Source: Chroogloeocystis siderophila 5.2 s.c.1
GTDB lineage: Bacteria; Cyanobacteriota; Cyanobacteriia; Cyanobacteriales; Chroococcidiopsidaceae
Assembly: GCF_001904655.1 (NCBI RefSeq)
Contig: NZ_MRCC01000009.1
Location: forward strand, 1-64,000
Direction of reading: 5' to 3'
DNA: 64,000 nucleotides
Shown here piece after piece: positions 61,148 through 64,000 of the stretch. Position numbers and translations under genes: made by a program. Numbering within the stretch: position 1 is the stretch's first letter; each line of letters starts with the position of its first letter. A model generated the notes under the pieces. That model saw only the letters and a list, made by a program, of their open reading frames with translations, did not search any database and had not been told where the DNA came from.

Positions 61148-61990
61148 TTAAGCTTTAGTTACTGGCATAACAACTTTTTTAGCTAAACCAGCAGTTTGTA
61201 AAAGTTTTATTGCCCACCAAGTCATATCAACTTCCCACCAGCGCTGTCCCGCTTTTGCCACATTGGGGTAAGCATGATGGTTGTTGTGCCAACCTTCGCC
61301 ATAGGTTAAAATTGCTGCCCACCAAAGATTTCGCGAGTTGTCATCGACTGGAAAGGTTTGATAACCGCGCAAATGCGTTGCTGAGTTAATTAACCAAGTT
61401 GTGTGCCAAAGTAATACTGATCGCACAAAAATCCCGTAAAGAACAAACGACCATCCGCCGCAAAGATATAATACGATACCGAGCGGAATTTGTAAGAGGA
61501 GAAAATTGCGGTCTAACCAATTGTAGTAAGGATCGCGGGCAAGTTCTGGGGCAAATCGCTTGTAGTTGCCATATTCAAAAAACTCTCGGCGGGGATAGAA
61601 GATCCATAGCATATGACTCCACCAAAAGCCACGCCCTGAAGAGTAAGGATCTTTGTCGTTATCTTCTGTGTGTGCGTGATGCAGTCGATGACTTGCTACC
61701 CAAAAAATTGGTCCTCCTTGAATGGCTAACGCGCCGCAAGTTGCAATCGCGTATTCCACCCACTTAGGCGATACTTGCAAGCTGCGGTGGCTTAAAAGCC
61801 TGTGGTAGCCTAAACAGATACCAATACTGCCAAATAACCAATGGAGGAATAGAGTCACTCCAAATGCAGACCACGAAAAATTCCAAAATGCGGCGATCGC
61901 CACTGCATGAACTGTACCAAAAAATGCCACGTTAATCCAACTAAGAGCAAGTGGCTGCTTACTCTCAGCATTGACAGCTGATGTTGTCAT
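61148..61990 (-). CDS. desC: acyl-lipid delta-9 fatty acid desaturase
   Basis: A 280-residue membrane di-iron desaturase that puts the first double bond at C9 of stearoyl or palmitoyl lipids. The three His boxes are HRLLSH (63-68), HRLHH (101-105) and HNNHH (about 236-240). About four hydrophobic stretches are visible. It uses ferredoxin as electron donor in cyanobacteria. The upstream region, shared with a divergent TetR-type regulator gene, holds two 19-bp palindromes, so cold- or lipid-responsive control by that regulator is likely. It ends in a strong terminator. Confidence 0.94.
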   Translation of the reverse strand: MTTSAVNAESKQPLALSWINVAFFGTVHAVAIAAFWNFSWSAFGVTLFLHWLFGSIGICLGYHRLLSHRSLQVSPKWVEYAIATCGALAIQGGPIFWVASHRLHHAHTEDNDKDPYSSGRGFWWSHMLWIFYPRREFFEYGNYKRFAPELARDPYYNWLDRNFLLLQIPLGIVLYLCGGWSFVLYGIFVRSVLLWHTTWLINSATHLRGYQTFPVDDNSRNLWWAAILTYGEGWHNNHHAYPNVAKAGQRWWEVDMTWWAIKLLQTAGLAKKVVMPVTKA

Positions 61991-62078
61991 GAATGTTACC
62001 TTTAAATTTTTGTTAGTCTAGTGCCGACAACACTGGTTGTGGTTTGTAACGAGCGATCGCTCATTACCCTAGAAGAAT

Positions 62079-62097
62079 ATGCAAGTGTTACTTACAT
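62079..62097. promoter_or_regulatory. putative operator, copy 1 (imperfect palindrome)
   Basis: ATGCAAGTG-T-TACTTACAT, 19 bp. It differs from the perfect copy 46 bp away in only two positions. It is located between desC and the tetR-like gene, and TetR-family sites are typically short palindromes like this. Confidence 0.7.
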
Positions 62098-62124
62098 TTC
62101 TACTTTAACAACAATGCTGTAAAA

Positions 62125-62143
62125 ATGCAAGTATTACTTGCAT
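62125..62143. promoter_or_regulatory. putative operator, copy 2 (perfect palindrome)
   Basis: ATGCAAGTA-T-TACTTGCAT, a perfect 9-1-9 palindrome. It is 12 bp before the first possible start of the regulator gene and about 45 bp before the preferred ATG. It is the best candidate binding site of the regulator encoded next to it. Confidence 0.75.
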
Positions 62144-62187
62144 AGTTATAACTAATGCAGTATTCCCGCTTATTGACACTAGCCCGT

Positions 62188-63390
62188 ATGCCCACTCAAA
62201 ATACTTCGACTCGACAACGATTAATTAATGCAGCGATTGAGTTGTTCGCGACTCAGGGAGTTATCGACACAACAACAAAAGCCGTTGCTGAGTTAGCCCA
62301 AGTTAATGAAGTAACGCTATTTCGGCATTTTGGGAATAAGCATGGTTTACTGCTTGCAGTTATTTCCGAGTCAGCGGTGTTTCAAGAGTTGGGTGAAACA
62401 TTGCGCCAACAAGCCCAACAAACGCATAGTCTTTCAGAAGCGATTAAATGGTACGCGGGCGATCGCTTAACGGCGATCACGCAATTTCCCGAATTAGTGC
62501 TGTCTATTTTAGGAGAAGCACGGCAATACCCAGTAGAAAATCGCCGCATCATTGGCAAATACATCAATCAAATCAGTCACGATGTTGCCGAATATCTAGC
62601 AACTGTGATGCAACGCGAACAGTTACGCAGTCAATTACCTGTTGAAAAGCTTGCCAGCTTACTTAACTATATTTTGTTAGGCTACGCGATTATTGAATTG
62701 GCAACTGAATCTGACGAAGAACATGACAGAGAAGCGTTTTTGAGTGACTTGGTTCAACTATTTTTAGGAGAAAACATAGTATCTACAAATTTAGAAGCAA
62801 TTACTTCAACTGAAAATGTGGCAGATCTACCAGCAAATTTAGTGCATACAATTCTGCAACAAGCTAAAAAATCAGGACTACGAGATTATGCGCTTGTGTA
62901 TGTTTTATTTGCAGCGGGCTTATCTCCAATAGATATTACTAATTTAGAGCGAAGTCATCAAATCAGCGATCCTCATCAACATTTATTACAAATTAATCAA
63001 GGTTCAGTAAGACAAGTTCCTGTTAATCAATGGATTATGGGCAAGCGCTACGGTTCTTACACTCGTAATCCACTGACACAATGGCTTAAAAGTCGTAAAG
63101 ATAATTCTTCTGCCTTATTTCTTAATGATAACGGAATGCCAATCACTGAGCAAGAAATAAAAGCACTTTGGCAAGAACTAGCCGAAGGGTTATTGACACC
63201 ACAAGGAAACCCTCCAGTGATTGAGCAAGCGCAGCAGACTTGGTGCGTTGAGATGCTAGTGAAAGGAATCAGTATTGAAGATTTGAGTATTTTAACAGGG
63301 TGGAGTTTAACGAGATTACAACCTTATGCACGTAGAGCAAAAGAAAAAGTAGCTTTAGAGCAAGCGCTACGCCTCGATCAAAAATCTTAA
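62188..63390 (+). CDS. TetR-family regulator fused to a degenerate tyrosine-recombinase domain
   Basis: A 400-residue protein. Residues about 1-60 form a TetR N-terminal helix-turn-helix (RQRLINAAIELFATQGV; VNEVTLFRHFGNKHGLL), followed by a TetR ligand/dimer domain to about 210. The C-terminal 180 residues have the outline of a phage-integrase catalytic domain (LRDYALVYVLFAAGLSPIDITNL; LEQALR near the end; PYARRAKEK with the terminal Tyr). The catalytic Arg of the first box is Ser/Pro, the HxxR box reads QAQQ-T, and the last His is Trp, so recombination is not expected. It is divergent from desC. The start at 62188 gives a TetR-like beginning; 62155 is an alternative. Confidence 0.85.
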   Translation: MPTQNTSTRQRLINAAIELFATQGVIDTTTKAVAELAQVNEVTLFRHFGNKHGLLLAVISESAVFQELGETLRQQAQQTHSLSEAIKWYAGDRLTAITQFPELVLSILGEARQYPVENRRIIGKYINQISHDVAEYLATVMQREQLRSQLPVEKLASLLNYILLGYAIIELATESDEEHDREAFLSDLVQLFLGENIVSTNLEAITSTENVADLPANLVHTILQQAKKSGLRDYALVYVLFAAGLSPIDITNLERSHQISDPHQHLLQINQGSVRQVPVNQWIMGKRYGSYTRNPLTQWLKSRKDNSSALFLNDNGMPITEQEIKALWQELAEGLLTPQGNPPVIEQAQQTWCVEMLVKGISIEDLSILTGWSLTRLQPYARRAKEKVALEQALRLDQKS

Positions 63391-63442
63391 TCGATGGATT
63401 TTTATCCGCTAGACTACATTCAATTTGCACTGGAGCGATCGC

Positions 63443-63630
63443 ACGATACTTTTGATATTAAAAATCGTAAAGTTGCCAGCAGGATCAGCACTTGGAAAGA
63501 CTTGACGAACCTCAGCTAAATTTTTTCATTCGGCTGATTTTGCAATCCTGTACCAGTTATCTAAAGGAGTCTCTGCGTCTGGATGAATTTCATAAAATTC
63601 TTTTAGCTTTTTATTATTAATAGCGTGCAT
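63443..63630 (-). pseudogene. HigB-type mRNA interferase toxin, inactivated
   Basis: From the ATG at 63630 the minus strand reads MHAINNKKLKEFYEIHPDAE, TPLDNWYRIAKSAE, then a TGA at 63526-63528 in place of the conserved Trp codon. It continues KNLAEVRQVFPSADPAGNFT and IFNI. This is the HigB toxin family. Similarity stops at the HIP1 octamer 63435-63442, so the C-terminal catalytic part (KYRLIV...THAEYDK in the family) is missing. The HigA antitoxin that should follow is absent. Confidence 0.8.
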
Positions 63631-63694
63631 GAATATCATAAGAAATAGCCGCTTTAATTCAATTAAGGCTAAGATAAATAATCTAATATACCTT

Positions 63695-63717
63695 TTTGTT
63701 CACAAAATGTGAACAAA
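63695..63717. promoter_or_regulatory. 23-bp perfect inverted repeat, possible operator
   Basis: TTTGTTCACA-AAA-TGTGAACAAA. The arms are too AT-rich and the T-run too short for a terminator. The symmetry resembles a repressor site. No regulator gene is seen beside it in the window. Confidence 0.45.
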
Positions 63718-64000
63718 TTGTCAATACTAATAATTGATGACTTTTTTGGAATTTTGACGCTTTTGGTGAACGGTACACCGCATTCCGCGGTCAAAAGCCC
63801 CCTAAATTTAATTAAATTATGTCGAGATTGCTTGCCACAAGACATAATAAGTCAATATTTCAATTTCCTACGTAAACGTATGGGGTATCCCTCGCTCCTC
63901 TTGACACAGATGCCCTCTCAAATTCGAGCCTTAACTCTTGACTATTGGTGACCTCATCCACATGCTCTCAAAACTGGATAAACTGTCCTTTTCTAAATGG

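Larger units (their letters stand above)
63391..64000. other. window end region with relics
   Basis: Contains a HigB pseudogene (63443-63630, minus), a 23-bp inverted repeat (63695-63717) and a GTG-started frame of 80 codons at 63709-63951 without recognisable family. That frame overlaps the inverted repeat and is not called as a gene. The last 50 bp show nothing. Confidence 0.5.

Noticed and set aside
63709-63951. An 80-codon GTG-started frame near the window end
   Set aside because: Begins inside a palindrome, lacks a ribosome-binding site and has no recognisable domain.

Overview
The window reads as chromosomal DNA of a cyanobacterium. The palindrome GCGATCGC (HIP1) recurs throughout, inside genes and between them. 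Several genes are cyanobacterial hallmarks: a Psb32-type photosystem II repair protein, the photosystem II S4-domain protein, a CpcS/CpeS-family phycobiliprotein lyase, a cyanobacteriochrome phototaxis receptor, and an rnpB RNA carrying heptanucleotide repeats as described in filamentous and related cyanobacteria. Intergenic STRR-like heptamers (GGTCAGA and ATTACCA types) and a dispersed hairpin repeat (AGTCCAC...GTGGACT) suggest a multicellular or Chroococcidiopsis/Gloeocapsa-like lineage. That placement is inference, not proof.

Layout. 1-2.5 kb: tRNA-Val, an AT-rich sulfotransferase gene and a universal stress protein. 2.5-20.3 kb: mostly housekeeping genes (AGCS symporter, SDR enzyme, PSII S4 protein, serA, prmA, trxA, fabG, CIRCE-controlled groEL, CorA, rnpB, rnc, a dCache histidine kinase, a RibD-C reductase, a FemAB-like protein). 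20.4-24.8 kb: an accessory patch. It holds a putative exported PD-(D/E)XK nuclease, a TPR protein and an unknown soluble protein with clear scars of tandem duplication, then a Uma2 gene, then a decayed siderophore-uptake locus made of four fused gene fragments. 25-42.7 kb: housekeeping genes (Psb32, SurE, a Crp-type regulator, CobT, a bilin lyase, an ECF sigma/anti-sigma pair, a CNNM transporter, tRNA(CAU), pyrE, thiC with a TPP riboswitch). 42.7-51.1 kb: a truncated orphan antitoxin and a complete pixGHIJL-type phototaxis operon on the minus strand. 52-59.8 kb: a PP2C phosphatase/kinase-TPR pair, a TolC-like protein, a pentapeptide-repeat membrane protein and a GT2 glycosyltransferase. 59.8-64 kb: a damaged IS630-family element, desC divergent from a TetR regulator fused to a degenerate tyrosine-recombinase domain, and a HigB toxin pseudogene.

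Most notable points: (1) the receptor of the phototaxis operon combines an extracytoplasmic dCache domain with a DXCF-type bilin-binding GAF domain (Cys513/Cys541); (2) the TetR-recombinase fusion faces desC across two near-identical 19-bp palindromes that look like its operators; (3) the exported nuclease-like protein sits next to a duplicated and partly erased TPR/unknown gene pair, reminiscent of toxin-immunity loci; (4) at least two pseudogene junctions fall on HIP1 octamers. All functional statements come from reading motifs; no database search was run.
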